Assembly: GCF_000741535.1 (NCBI RefSeq)
Contig: NZ_JGYQ01000016.1
Location: 372,001-436,000, forward strand
Source: Bifidobacterium boum
GTDB lineage: Bacteria; Actinomycetota; Actinomycetes; Actinomycetales; Bifidobacteriaceae
DNA length: 64,000 bases
Direction of reading: 5' to 3'
The notes beneath the pieces were generated by a model that made no database searches, had not been told where the DNA came from, and worked only from the letters and a program-made list of their open reading frames with translations. The position numbers were made by a program, and so were the translations under genes. Below are positions 35,982 through 45,290 of the stretch, in pieces. How positions within the stretch are numbered: position 1 is the stretch's first letter; each line of letters begins with the position of its first letter.

Positions 35982-36094
35982 AATGCGTGGAGCCTTGCGG
36001 CTTCCGGATGCGGGGTTCCATATCCGGGGCTGCAGGGCTCCAAGGGGGTATGGCACGGGGGGCGCTACACGGGCGCCGGGCGCGCCGCTACCAC
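35982..36094 (-). repeat. Pilin-downstream element, copy 1
   Basis: A ~110-bp stretch after the major pilin gene that recurs after the adhesin pseudogene (38536-38630). Shared parts are GCGTGGAGCC, GGATGCGG, GGGGGTATGGCACGGGG and GCTACACGGGCGCCGGGCGCG. It folds into a long hairpin (35989-36041) with outer stem GGAGCC/GGCTCC and wobble-compensated inner pairs. Probably a terminator or mRNA-stability element between pilin and sortase. Confidence 0.6.
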
Positions 36095-36105
36095 GTCATA
36101 CGCGT

Positions 36106-38202
36106 TCAGGCCAGACGGGAGGCCTTGCGGGCATGGACCGCGAACACGCCCGCCAGCGCGACAACCGCCACGCCGATCACGGTGAAGAACGCGATGCCCG
36201 CGGCACCGGTCTTCGGCAGCTCGGTGATGGACTTCACGTTGTCGACGGTCACGCTCGAGGTGTTCTTGGTCACAGTCACCGGACCATCAGCCGCAGTCAC
36301 CAAGCCATTGCTCTTCCCGTACTTGTATTCCAGCGTCGTGAGGATGTGATCGCCGGATACGACATCTGGGCTCGCGTCGAACATGGTCTGGCTCCCGTTG
36401 CTGTCATCCTTCGTGTATGTGGGGTCGATGGTGATGTCGAACGACGGCAGTGCGTTCTGGAAGTACTCCTGCGGCGCCTTGATCTCGTGGACCGTGTACG
36501 TGCCTTCCTCCAGGCCGTTGAAGTCGATTTTGCCTTTGTCGTTGGTCAGGAAGACACCCCTCCCGTTGAGTGTGTTGAGCGTTTTCTCATCAGGCGAGGC
36601 TTTAGTGGGATAGGCGGTATCCGCGGTCGGCTCGTTGTCGACGGTGCCCCACGCGCCGTCCGACAGCGTCAAATACTTGCCGTCGGAGGACCTCTTGACC
36701 GTGAACTGAGCGTTCCGCAGTGGCGTGTTGTCCTTGCGGTACTGCTTGACGAGGCTGAACTTGAACGAGTACACGTTCACCGTCGGGCCAAGCACCTCAT
36801 GATGCCCGGTGGCGGTATGGTCGGAGAAGTCGACCTTCACACTGTTCGCGTTGCCGTTCGGGTCGATGCCCGTGGTTTCGGCGCCGGCCGTATTCGTGAC
36901 GAACGCGTCCTTGTTCAAGGTGGCGGTCAGGGTGATTACCACGGAGTCGTTCGTCTGCCATGTGGCTCCCGCTGCAGTGGTGCCGTCGCCGTTGACCAGC
37001 TTGGCCAAGTCGATTGTCATGCCGTTGACCGTCTTATCGGTGTCGCTGACCGTAGTGGGCGCCGCCGTGTAATCGGTATCTGGCGTCAATGCACCGTTCT
37101 TCAGCTCCTCGTAGACGCCCGTGACATTATTCGCCCGGTACAGCTTGACGCTGGTGACCTTCGGATCGCTGAACGGGATCTTGGTGTGGGCGTTCTTTTC
37201 GAAGGTGTCGGTGACGAGCAGCTTGCGCGCGTCCGCCGCCGTCGTATCGGTGTTCTTCGTGTAGCCGGCGTAATTCGGGATAGCGGTCTGCAGCTGGAAG
37301 GTCACGATATCGCCAATCGAATATGAAGGGTTCAGGTTCGGTGTGGTACCGTCTTTCTCCACCACCTGCTTGAGCACGTCGCCAAACGTGTTCTTGACGT
37401 CGATGATGCCGCTGACATTGGTGTGATTGCCGTCGGAGAGCCACAGGCCCGGGTATACGGTGTTCGGCGCCTTGTACAGGGTTGAGGAGACGAGCATCGG
37501 CACGGAGCGTGTGGACGTCTCCATGTTGTCCGTGGTGTCCTTCATGGTGTCCCACACGAGGTACAGGCCCGTCTTCGGGACCGCGGTGCTGTTATCGTCT
37601 TTCAGCGTGCCGGTGTCCATCAACGTGTCTTGCCCGACCGGCGTAATCTTCGTGGACTTGAGTTTGCCCAGGTCCGCGGAGCTCATCGCGTCAAGCGCCG
37701 AGCCGAGCGCGTCCGCGAACTTGCGCTCGGTCGCCACGCCCTTGCCCGGGTTCGTGGTGTCGGTGTAGCCGTATGGCGCGTCCGGGGATTGGGTGGCCAC
37801 GGCTTTGAGCGCGGAGTAGATCGCGTCGGTGTCGGTCAGGGTCGAGCTGTCCACACCGGCGGCCGTGAGCGCCGTCTTGAGCGTGGCATCGGGAAGGTCG
37901 CCCTGCGTGTATTTGAGTGTCTCGATATCGAGATAGCTGGTATTCGCTGCCGCGGGTTTCACGTTGTCCATGTCGTACGCCGCGACCAAGTACGCCTTGT
38001 ACCGGTCGGCGTGGCTCTCGTAGAAATCATCGCGTACGGCGATCCTGGCTGTGGTATCGGTGGTCGTTGACTTGAGGGGATTGTCGTCGGAGCTTCCTCC
38101 GCCGATGGCCGCCATCGCCGTACCCGCACCCAATGCGAATCCTCCTACGGTCATGGCCGCAGCGGCCACACCCGCGAGGAACTTCTTCCATGAAGCCTTC
38201 AT
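36106..38202 (-). CDS. fimA: Major pilin subunit (LPKTG, isopeptide/Cna-B type)
   Basis: ~698-residue secreted backbone pilin. Signal peptide 1-~30 (KKFLAGVAAAAMTVGG ... TAMA), N-terminal and CnaB-like domains, an E-box VHEIKAPQEY (~571), sorting motif LPKTG (~659), a membrane helix and a basic tail. The expected pilin-lysine motif (VYPK) is at ~247 as TVYPG, without the lysine, so the polymerisation lysine must lie elsewhere or differ. The ATG at 38202 has AAGGAG 7 nt upstream. The srtC downstream should polymerise it. A promoter with a C9 spacer lies ~140 bp upstream. Confidence 0.92.
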   Translation of the reverse strand: MKASWKKFLAGVAAAAMTVGGFALGAGTAMAAIGGGSSDDNPLKSTTTDTTARIAVRDDFYESHADRYKAYLVAAYDMDNVKPAAANTSYLDIETLKYTQGDLPDATLKTALTAAGVDSSTLTDTDAIYSALKAVATQSPDAPYGYTDTTNPGKGVATERKFADALGSALDAMSSADLGKLKSTKITPVGQDTLMDTGTLKDDNSTAVPKTGLYLVWDTMKDTTDNMETSTRSVPMLVSSTLYKAPNTVYPGLWLSDGNHTNVSGIIDVKNTFGDVLKQVVEKDGTTPNLNPSYSIGDIVTFQLQTAIPNYAGYTKNTDTTAADARKLLVTDTFEKNAHTKIPFSDPKVTSVKLYRANNVTGVYEELKNGALTPDTDYTAAPTTVSDTDKTVNGMTIDLAKLVNGDGTTAAGATWQTNDSVVITLTATLNKDAFVTNTAGAETTGIDPNGNANSVKVDFSDHTATGHHEVLGPTVNVYSFKFSLVKQYRKDNTPLRNAQFTVKRSSDGKYLTLSDGAWGTVDNEPTADTAYPTKASPDEKTLNTLNGRGVFLTNDKGKIDFNGLEEGTYTVHEIKAPQEYFQNALPSFDITIDPTYTKDDSNGSQTMFDASPDVVSGDHILTTLEYKYGKSNGLVTAADGPVTVTKNTSSVTVDNVKSITELPKTGAAGIAFFTVIGVAVVALAGVFAVHARKASRLA

Positions 38203-38340
38203 GATAGCTCCTTCGTTATTCATCTCTTCCGCACAGCCCAACAAACACCGTTGTGCCCGTCCGAACGTTCATCGTCGCGCAATCGGACAATATTGCACCT
38301 GCCCCGCTGCCATCATCGGCATCGCCGTCAGGTATTTCCC

Positions 38341-38369
38341 ATCATATGGGCATAGGGGGGGGGTATGAA
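38341..38369 (-). promoter_or_regulatory. fimA promoter with C9 tract in the spacer (candidate phase switch)
   Basis: Reading the minus strand: -35-like TTCATA (38364-38369), a 17-bp spacer made of nine C (38355-38363) plus TATGCCCA, and -10 TATGAT (38341-38346, 5 of 6 to TATAAT). The spacer is the optimal length only at C9. Slippage would give 16 or 18 bp. Confidence 0.6.
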
Positions 38370-38535
38370 GCATCAACACGCCGGGCGTTGTCTAATAAAG
38401 CGACGCTGTTGTCCGCCTATGGAGGAAAGCACGTCTATGCCGCCGGTTCGGGAAGATATTCGACCAACTACATTCAGGCCCGTCAGCGTAGCCGGTTCAA
38501 ACAAGAGGGTTGCGCAATATGGTTCCGGTCTGGAG

Positions 38536-38630
38536 AATGCGTGGAGCCCTGCGGCCGGGGATGCGGAGGGTTCCGTATCCCGGGGCCGCAGGGGGTATGG
38601 CACGGGGGCGCTACACGGGCGCCGGGCGCG
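38536..38630 (-). repeat. Pilin-downstream element, copy 2
   Basis: Second copy of the element at 35982-36094, here directly fused to the end of the adhesin pseudogene. Its hairpin CCCTGCGGCC (38547-38556)/GGCCGCAGGG (38584-38593) is fully paired, where copy 1 uses wobble pairs, so the stem is conserved while the bases differ. It lacks the outer GGCTCC arm. Confidence 0.6.
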
Positions 38631-41600
38631 GACCGCGAACAGGGCGACCAGCGCGACGATGACGCTGATGACGCCATCCGTGCCATCCGCATCCTGGTAT
38701 GTGGTCGCGTTACCGACGCAGCGCGAGGCATCGATCTGCGCGTTGTTGTCCGCGAGGCAGAACACGTCACCCGCCGCATCGGCGACCTGCCATTGTGAGC
38801 CGGCAAGCTTGTCTGAATGGCTGGGATCGTTCGCGTTGCTGCCGTCGACCTTGTACCACGTCACCACGGTCGGGGTGTCGGGTACCTGAAGCACACCGTC
38901 GGCAACAAGACTTGCGACACCATCCGCCCAAGTCACCTTGCCGTCTTTGACCGTAAAGCCGTACGACATGGTGTTGAGCGTATACCCTTTAGGCGCGGTC
39001 GCCTCTTTCAGCGTGTACGTGCCGTCGTCCAGATCCTTCACGGTGAACTTGCCGACGCCGCTGTCCGTGTCTTCCAACGTGCCGGTGTCAGCGGCCAGGC
39101 GCGGGGACGGCTTGGCACTGTCCATCGTGGTTCTCACGACGGCATCCGAGGCATGCGACGTGCCGGTGCCGGTTGACAAGGTTTTGCCTGTCGCATTGAT
39201 AACGGTCCCCGAGGTCTTCGCCGCGGCCGTAGTGGTCTGGGAATCGACCAGGTCCGAAGTCACTTCGGTCGGGCAGCTGGTCCCGTCCGGGGCGCCATCC
39301 GTCGCCTTGCCGACGCCCACGGTAATGGCGGAGCCGCCGGTGAACGAGAAGTTCGCGTTGCCGGTGGCCTTGTACCAGTTCGCCGTGCTGTCATTCGTAT
39401 TGTTGTTCGAGAACAGGAATTGCTTGCCGGAAGTCGCCTTGTCGATGATGGCGTACACGTAATCGCCGCTGCAGGAGGCCTGCTTCATCTTGACATAGTT
39501 GCCGACAGCCAGCCACGTGCCGTCATTCTTCTGGTACTTGAGGTAGACGTCACCCGTCCAGCCGGACTCCGTGTGATGGAAGTAGACCACCATCTTGGAG
39601 CTGTCGACGTCGATGACGGTGACATGGAGCCGGACCGACTTGTTGCCCGCGGTGGCGACCACCGTGGTGCTTCCGGTTTTCTTGGCTGTCACCAGGCCAG
39701 AGCCGCTCACCGAGACGATGTCGGGATCCAACGCGGACCAGCTGGTTGCCACGGTGTTCGGGTCGACAGTCGCTTGGAACAGTTGCGTCTTGTTGACGAA
39801 CATTTTGACGTCCGCCTCGGCGCCCACCGTCTTGTCAGCGTCGCCTGAGGCTTTGGCCACGGTGGAACCGTCGCTTGTCACCGTCAACGAATTGACATTG
39901 ACGGCGTTGACCGTGGTGTCGCCCTGGGTCAGGGTAATGCCGGTGGCGGCAGTGGTGTTGTCGTTCACTGTCCAACTGGTGGCTGTACTGGCATCGGTTT
40001 TCGTGAGGGTCCAGCTTGATCCGGCGAGTCCGGTCTTCGAATCGTCACCGCTGGCGTATTTCGTCCAGCTGACGCTGCCGCCCTTCTTCTTGTCGCCGAT
40101 CGCGTAAGCGGTACGGCCGTCAGCGGCTGTGAAGGAGTGCATCATCTGGTCATCGGAAGTGGTGACTTGTTTACCGTCTTGTCGTACACCAACGACGTCA
40201 GGAAATTAACGTTGGCATCGCCTTTCTGCAGGGTCTGAACGGTATAGATGTTGGTGTTGGGCCGGTACTTCCGGCGCGTTCGTCTCTCTGATGAAATAGT
40301 TCGCGTTCGGCTTGAGCCCTTTGACAACGACCTTGCCTTCCTCGGTGGACCAATCGTTACTGCCGTTGTCAGTCACCGAGATGATGGCGCTGGTGCCTCT
40401 CTTCGCGTCCTCGAGTGAGCCGTATACACTCCACGAGGCTCCCGAGAGCGTTTCGTTAGTCGAGTTGTCGACTTTGCCCCAGCCTATGGCGGAGCTGTCC
40501 TGCGTGTAGTACGCGTTCCACGGCAGGTTATGGCGTTCCTGGTCCATATCGATGACGGACGCGGAGTTGCCGCCTTCGAAATTGGTGAACAGGCTGCCGT
40601 CGGTGTATTTCACCGGCGTGGGGTTATCTACCTCGAAGTCCCCGCCCACATACACGCGGCCGTTGGTGGACACATGCGACTGGAAGCCGCCGTTGGGCAC
40701 GTAAATACTGCCGATCCACGCCGCCGCAGGGTCGTCGCTCGTGGTCATCTGATTGGTGGTCTTGATGACACCGTCCTTTGATTTCACCGTCTGGGTGCCG
40801 GAGCCTTGGCCGCCGCGGATGGTCAGCTGCGTAGTGTACGGGAAGTTCCAGAGCACCTGCTGGGCACGCTTGGCATATATGCTAGGCTCGTTATCGTTGC
40901 CCGACTTGGTGTAGGAGTAGTACCCGCCGATTTCCGTCACGTCGGAATCAGTGATATTGGAGCTCGCGTCGCCACCCCACCATATGCGCCAGCCGTTGTG
41001 GAAGTCCACGGTGTTCGTGCTTGTTGGGGTGCCGTCATCGTTGACCACGTTCACCACCACGGATGCGGTGTCGGGGATGTTGCGGAACCAGAAATCGACA
41101 CCGGAGTATGTGCCGTTCGACAGATCCGAGGCCTTGACGTTGAAGATCTGCAGGGACGATTCGCCATCGCCGGTCAGGGTGATGAGCTTCTCGTTCACAC
41201 CGCTGGTGAATTTGAACTTGTAGCTGTCAACGGTCTGGGTGTTGTAGACCTCATGCTTGAAGTAATCATACTTGACCGTGTCAGGCCCTCCTCGTCCAGG
41301 ACCGGCGCACTGCCCGTGGTGTAGGTGCCATTGGCCTTGAAGCCGGCGAGTTCTAATGATTGTGTCAGGGTATCGGTGCCGAAGTTAGCGTATTGGACAC
41401 CGTTGATCTTGAAGGAGGTGGAAGGGTTCTGGCCCTCGCCATCGAGCGTGTCCCACCTGTTTTCAAAATCGAGTACCTTTTGACACCAGTGCCAAAGAGG
41501 TGTATTTGGGGTCCTTAGATTTGCCCCATTCACGGGAAACTGATGAATTAGACGGTACCGTCGCCTTGTAATGGAATTCTCGACTATCGCTAGGGTAACC

Positions 41601-41941
41601 AACCCAGCCACCGCCGTAGTTCTTGTCCTGCCCGGTCCCCAGGCCGCAACATCAATGCCTTTGTCGGTCATCAACTGGAAAATGCCCGATTTGTCCAAAC
41701 CGCGCACAGCCAGCACGCTGGTAGGGTTTCCTTCACTATCCGTTTCGGCAGGGCGGAACTGGGAGCCGAAGCCTACCACGCCGAAGCGGAAGCCCTGGCC
41801 GCCCCGCCACCACTGTGCTTCGGGGTCCTCGCCTTCCAAGGCTTCACCATGTGTCACCCTCCTCATTCGCCTGCCGGATACCCGCTCCACCTCCTTGAGT
41901 GAAGCCCCGCCAAATGATTTTCGTCGAACGCTTGGTCTCAA
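38631..41941 (-). pseudogene. Pilus tip adhesin / ancillary pilin (degraded)
   Basis: The reading frame of a large secreted adhesin is broken by about five indels, near 41636-41640, 41478-41481, 41284-41288, 40268-40271 and 40174. When frames are joined the protein reads continuously, for example GKDNYGGGWVGYPSDSR-like and DTVKYDYFKHEVYN segments. The 5' end with signal peptide is missing (start lost near 41900), and at the 3' end the LPxTG motif is gone, with QDADGTDG joined straight to a membrane helix (GVISVIVALVALFAVRARR). Recognisable modules: collagen-binding/DUF-like N-terminal region, a carbohydrate-binding-like segment (YFHHTESGWTGDVYLKY), a Big_2-like domain (LVTAKKTGSTTVVATAGN) and a CnaB E-box (LKEATAPKGY). 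It precedes fimA, the normal place for a tip adhesin. Some lesions could be sequencing errors, but not the loss of both ends. Confidence 0.8.
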
Positions 41942-42138
41942 TCATCTGGCAGCCTTACCACACCGTTACAGCGTTCAGAAAAAACGACACGCCGGCACCA
42001 CCCAGATTCCCGTCGTATCTCCCACAGCGAATCCTCCCCACGGTACACCATCCCCGCGGCATAGCGAGCGGGGCCGCCGCAACGCGACAGCCCCGCAACA
42101 CCCCGGCAGACACCCGCCGGCAATTCACCGCTCTACGG

Positions 42139-43533
42139 TCAGAGCACCGCCATGCAGACGAAATCAAGGATGAACAGCGCAGAGACCACCCAGATCACCG
42201 GATGAACCTCCTTGGCCTTACCCTTGCAGGTCTTCACGATGCAGTACGTGATGAAACCGCCGGCGATACCATACGAAATCGAATAGGAGAACGCCATGAA
42301 CACGGCGGCGAACAGCGCCGGAATCGCATCCTCGATGTTATCCCACGCGATTTCCTTCAGGCTTGCCGCCATCATGCAACCGACAATCACCAGCACGCCA
42401 GCCGTCGCAGCGGACGGGACAGCGGAAATCACCGGAGACAGGAATGCGGACAGGGCGAAGCAGATCGCCACCACGACGGAAGTCAACCCCGTGCGACCGC
42501 CGGCACCAATACCCGCCGCGGACTCCACGTACGTCGTCGTGTTCGAAGTGCCGAAAATCGCGCCGATCGACGTGGCGATGGAATCGGCGAACAGCGCACG
42601 ATCCATCTTCGAGCTGAAGCCAGAACCGTTCTCCAGAGCCTTCTCATCCTCGTCGGAGAAGATGCCGCTGCGGCGTCCCGTACCGATGAACGTGCCCAGC
42701 GTGTCGAAGGTATCAGACATAGAGAACGCGAAAATCGTCACCAGCACCAGTGGAATACGCGCCGGGTCGGAAAACAGGGAGGGGAAGCCTTTCGCACTGA
42801 AAATCGCGCCGAACGTGGTCGGCAGCTGAGAGAAGGTCTCACCGATCGACACGGAATTCGACATCGTCGTCAGACCCATCGGAATGCCGATAATCGCAGT
42901 GATGATAATCGTCAGCAGCAAGCCGGCCTTCACCTTCGTCACCGTGAACACAATGGCCAGCAGCAAACCAATCAGGAACAGCCACAGCGTCGGGTTATTC
43001 AGCGTCGCAAGGCCCGGAGTGGCAGCAGTGGCAAGCCCCTTGCCGGCGGCCTTCGTGTCCTTCGGGGTGAACGTGATGAATCCGACATTAAGCATGCCCA
43101 CATACGCCACAAACAAGCCGATGCCGCCGCCGATCGCATGCTGAAGGACCTCAGGAATCGCCTGGATGATCATCTTACGAATCTTGGTGACCGTGATGAT
43201 GATGTTAATCAAGCCGCACAGGAACACCATGCACAAGGTCTCCTGCCACGTGAACTTCAAGCCAAAGCACACCGTATACGTGAAGAACGCATTCAAGCCC
43301 ATGCCCGCAGCCTGCGCGTACGGGACATTCGCGAACAGGCCCATCACCAGCGTGCCGATAATCGCCGCGATAATCGTGGCAAGGAACACGCCGCCCCACG
43401 GCATACCCGTCTGATGCAAAATCTGCGGGTTGACGACGATAATATACGACATCGCGAAGAACGTGGTCAAACCAGCGGTAATCTCAGTGGATACCGTGGT
43501 GCCGTTCTCCTTGAGATGGAAGAACTTCTCCAT
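42139..43533 (-). CDS. NCS2-family purine permease (AzgA/PbuG-like)
   Basis: Membrane transporter for guanine/hypoxanthine or related purines. 464 residues, ~12-14 helices. Family landmarks: STEITAGLTTFFAMSYIIVVNP at the N-terminus, GMGLNAFFTYTVCF, FAFSMSDTFDTLGTFIGTGRR and SNTTTYVESAAGIGAGGRTGL. No riboswitch is visible in the 250 bp upstream. Substrate not determined. Confidence 0.92.
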   Translation of the reverse strand: MEKFFHLKENGTTVSTEITAGLTTFFAMSYIIVVNPQILHQTGMPWGGVFLATIIAAIIGTLVMGLFANVPYAQAAGMGLNAFFTYTVCFGLKFTWQETLCMVFLCGLINIIITVTKIRKMIIQAIPEVLQHAIGGGIGLFVAYVGMLNVGFITFTPKDTKAAGKGLATAATPGLATLNNPTLWLFLIGLLLAIVFTVTKVKAGLLLTIIITAIIGIPMGLTTMSNSVSIGETFSQLPTTFGAIFSAKGFPSLFSDPARIPLVLVTIFAFSMSDTFDTLGTFIGTGRRSGIFSDEDEKALENGSGFSSKMDRALFADSIATSIGAIFGTSNTTTYVESAAGIGAGGRTGLTSVVVAICFALSAFLSPVISAVPSAATAGVLVIVGCMMAASLKEIAWDNIEDAIPALFAAVFMAFSYSISYGIAGGFITYCIVKTCKGKAKEVHPVIWVVSALFILDFVCMAVL

Positions 43534-43780
43534 AAGTTCTGCTCTCTTCTCTCTACTGTTTGAATCAATCGGTCGGATACTTGAGTTTGCGCGCGGACGG
43601 GCAGACAGGCGTCATGAATGAGCCGCGCCATGCGCCGAAGCCGCAGACGCGTTCACCATATCACGCGGAGAAGTCATGAAGACGACAAGGCATCTTCCGA
43701 CCACATCAAGCGGGCACCGTGGCTTCGCGGATTCCACATCACCTAACGTAGCGCAAACAACAGTACAGAAAGGACGCATC

Positions 43781-44794
43781 ATGCAAAACACCAATACACA
43801 GCACGACACCCCCACCCTACATAGCCAGTTGCATGCACGCCACGCCATCATCAAACAATCATGCGAACAAGCCACCCAGCGGACAGACAAACCACTCATC
43901 GTCGGATACCACACCGCCCTCATCCTCCAATACATCCCCACACCAGCACAATGCCGCAACAAATCCGCGATTCAAACCGTCGACGTACCAGGCATGGCCA
44001 AACTATGGAAAGCAGGAATCACCCCACACCAATGGATCATCGGCAGCGCGGAATCACTCGTCCCCATTCTGCCCAAGCTTTACGCGTTTGACCTGTTTCA
44101 CGCATGGGCGCAAATGGCCGCCACAAGCACATTCGAACAGCTCATCATCATGGGAGATGCCATCATCCAATTACTTGCAGACGCCATCACCGTAGGAATC
44201 CCGGATCCCGGAACCCCTATACATGTCAGAGGATCGAACATCACCGTCCGATTAAGTGAAGAACTCGCCGGGCGGTTACAGCACGCGCAGCACAGCATGG
44301 CACCCGACCTCACTAGCACACAATCTGTAGTACGTATAGCACTCGGGGAATTCATCAAACGCCCAGAACGATACCGTGGAAAAAGCCAATGCCAGAAAGC
44401 ATACCGGCATATCACAGGAACCGCCCTCTCGCCGCAAGAAACAAGAACCAGGCTGGCCCTGACACGGCACGGCCTACCCGAACCTGAATGCAATATCACC
44501 ATCAGAGACCTGCATTTCACATCCGGCGCACCCGTGACCGTGGACTTGGCATGGCGAACCGCGAAAATAGCTATCGAATATGACGGAGATCATCACCGGA
44601 CCCAACGTGCACAATGGATGAATGATCATCAAAAACGCAATCTTCTCCAAAACAATGATTGGAAAGTATTCGTCATCGACGCCACCGCCCTTGCCACAGA
44701 TGAAGCACGAGCAAACTTCGCCTTCTCAGTTGCGAGAGCACTGGAGCTGAGAGGCACGCCAACGCGATTCACACCGGTAGCACGGCCATGGTAA
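43781..44794 (+). CDS. DUF559/Vsr-like endonuclease-domain protein
   Basis: 337 residues, function unknown. The C-terminal third has the DUF559 (Vsr/very-short-patch-repair-like) fold signature: VDLAWRTAKIAIEYDGDHHR, then DHQKRNLLQNNDWKVFVIDA. The EYDGDHH motif and the preceding Asp fit the PD-(D/E)xK-like active site. The N-terminal region has no assignment; actinobacterial relatives often resemble AbiEi antitoxins. ATG at 43781 with AAAGGA; an upstream in-frame ATG at 43676 lacks one. The gene is visibly less GC-rich and more A-rich (runs of CAA, AAC) than its neighbours and sits alone, which suggests acquisition by transfer. Confidence 0.7.
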   Translation: MQNTNTQHDTPTLHSQLHARHAIIKQSCEQATQRTDKPLIVGYHTALILQYIPTPAQCRNKSAIQTVDVPGMAKLWKAGITPHQWIIGSAESLVPILPKLYAFDLFHAWAQMAATSTFEQLIIMGDAIIQLLADAITVGIPDPGTPIHVRGSNITVRLSEELAGRLQHAQHSMAPDLTSTQSVVRIALGEFIKRPERYRGKSQCQKAYRHITGTALSPQETRTRLALTRHGLPEPECNITIRDLHFTSGAPVTVDLAWRTAKIAIEYDGDHHRTQRAQWMNDHQKRNLLQNNDWKVFVIDATALATDEARANFAFSVARALELRGTPTRFTPVARPW

Positions 44795-44898
44795 TGCACC
44801 GTTCATCACCTATGGCATCATGATGATGCCGGCCTGACAAGAACACGCGAATAGGAGCATCTCCATATCTTCCCATCGAAGTTCAAGATTAAGAGAAG

Positions 44899-44922
44899 TT
44901 GAGAAAAAAGTCTCAACAACTC
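44899..44922. repeat. 24-bp direct repeat A, copy 1
   Basis: TTGAGA-AAAAAG-TCTCAA core with CAACTC; internally a 6-bp hairpin. The second copy at 45077-45100 differs at one base. Confidence 0.65.
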
Positions 44923-45076
44923 TCGATTTTATGCCCCGCCGCGGAGAAATCGAGAGGCGGAAGGGCAAACGGCGGCCACCAATCGATGAAATATGGCGGA
45001 ATGATGCGGTTTGCTTGAACAGGCAATCGCCGTGGAATCCCAATAATTCTCCAGTTGTTGAGCATGAAAGGAGTTA

Positions 45077-45100
45077 TTGAGGAAAAAGTCTCAACAACTC
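45077..45100. repeat. 24-bp direct repeat A, copy 2
   Basis: 23 of 24 bases identical with 44899-44922; here the flanks also pair (GAGTTATTGAG with CTCAACAACTC, one mismatch). Confidence 0.65.
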
Positions 45101-45135
45101 AAGCTGATGCATGTGAACAACGAGTTATGAAGATT

Positions 45136-45174
45136 CCACCGGGCTGCCGCTACGATTTGGCTGATGAATCAGCC
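45136..45174. repeat. 39-bp direct repeat B, copy 1
   Basis: Begins CCACCGGGCTGCCGCTACG and ends AATCAGCC. 36 of 39 bases match copy 2 at 45252-45290. Confidence 0.65.
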
Positions 45175-45191
45175 TCACGTGCAATTATTGA

Positions 45192-45214
45192 GCCCCGCAC
45201 TGCACGCGCGGGGC
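45192..45214 (-). terminator. Candidate terminator of pst operon
   Basis: GCCCCGC (45192-45198) pairs with GCGGGGC (45208-45214) around a 9-nt loop; the following minus-strand sequence TCAATAATTG is only moderately T-rich. Confidence 0.4.
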
Positions 45215-45251
45215 CACACTTTCTGACCGGCTGAAGCCGGCTTGCGACAGC

Positions 45252-45290
45252 CCACCGGGCTGCCGCTACGTTTCGGCTGATAAATCAGCC
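45252..45290. repeat. 39-bp direct repeat B, copy 2 overlapping the pstB stop
   Basis: Includes the palindrome ACGTTTCGGCTGAT-AA-ATCAGCCGAAACGT (45269-45298 region), a 14-bp stem with a 2-nt loop that covers the last pstB codons and its TGA (45285-45287). Confidence 0.6.

Larger units (their letters stand above)
44795..45284. other. Repeat-bearing interval downstream of pstB
   Basis: No gene is supported. It contains two nearly identical 24-bp copies (TTGAG[AG]AAAAAGTCTCAACAACTC-type, 44899-44922 and 45077-45100), two 39-bp copies (45136-45174 and 45252-45290, 36 of 39 identical) and GC-rich hairpins. An open frame at 44810-45043 has no support. Confidence 0.7.

Noticed and set aside
40142-41941. 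Programmed frameshifting to explain the adhesin gene
   Set aside because: Five shifts in different contexts and both directions, without slippery site plus stem patterns; decay is simpler.
41899-43563. 554-residue plus-strand open frame opposite the purine permease
   Set aside because: His/Arg-rich shadow of a hydrophobic membrane protein; no ribosome-binding site.
44810-45043. 77-codon minus-strand open frame
   Set aside because: No ribosome-binding site or similarity and it crosses a repeat copy.
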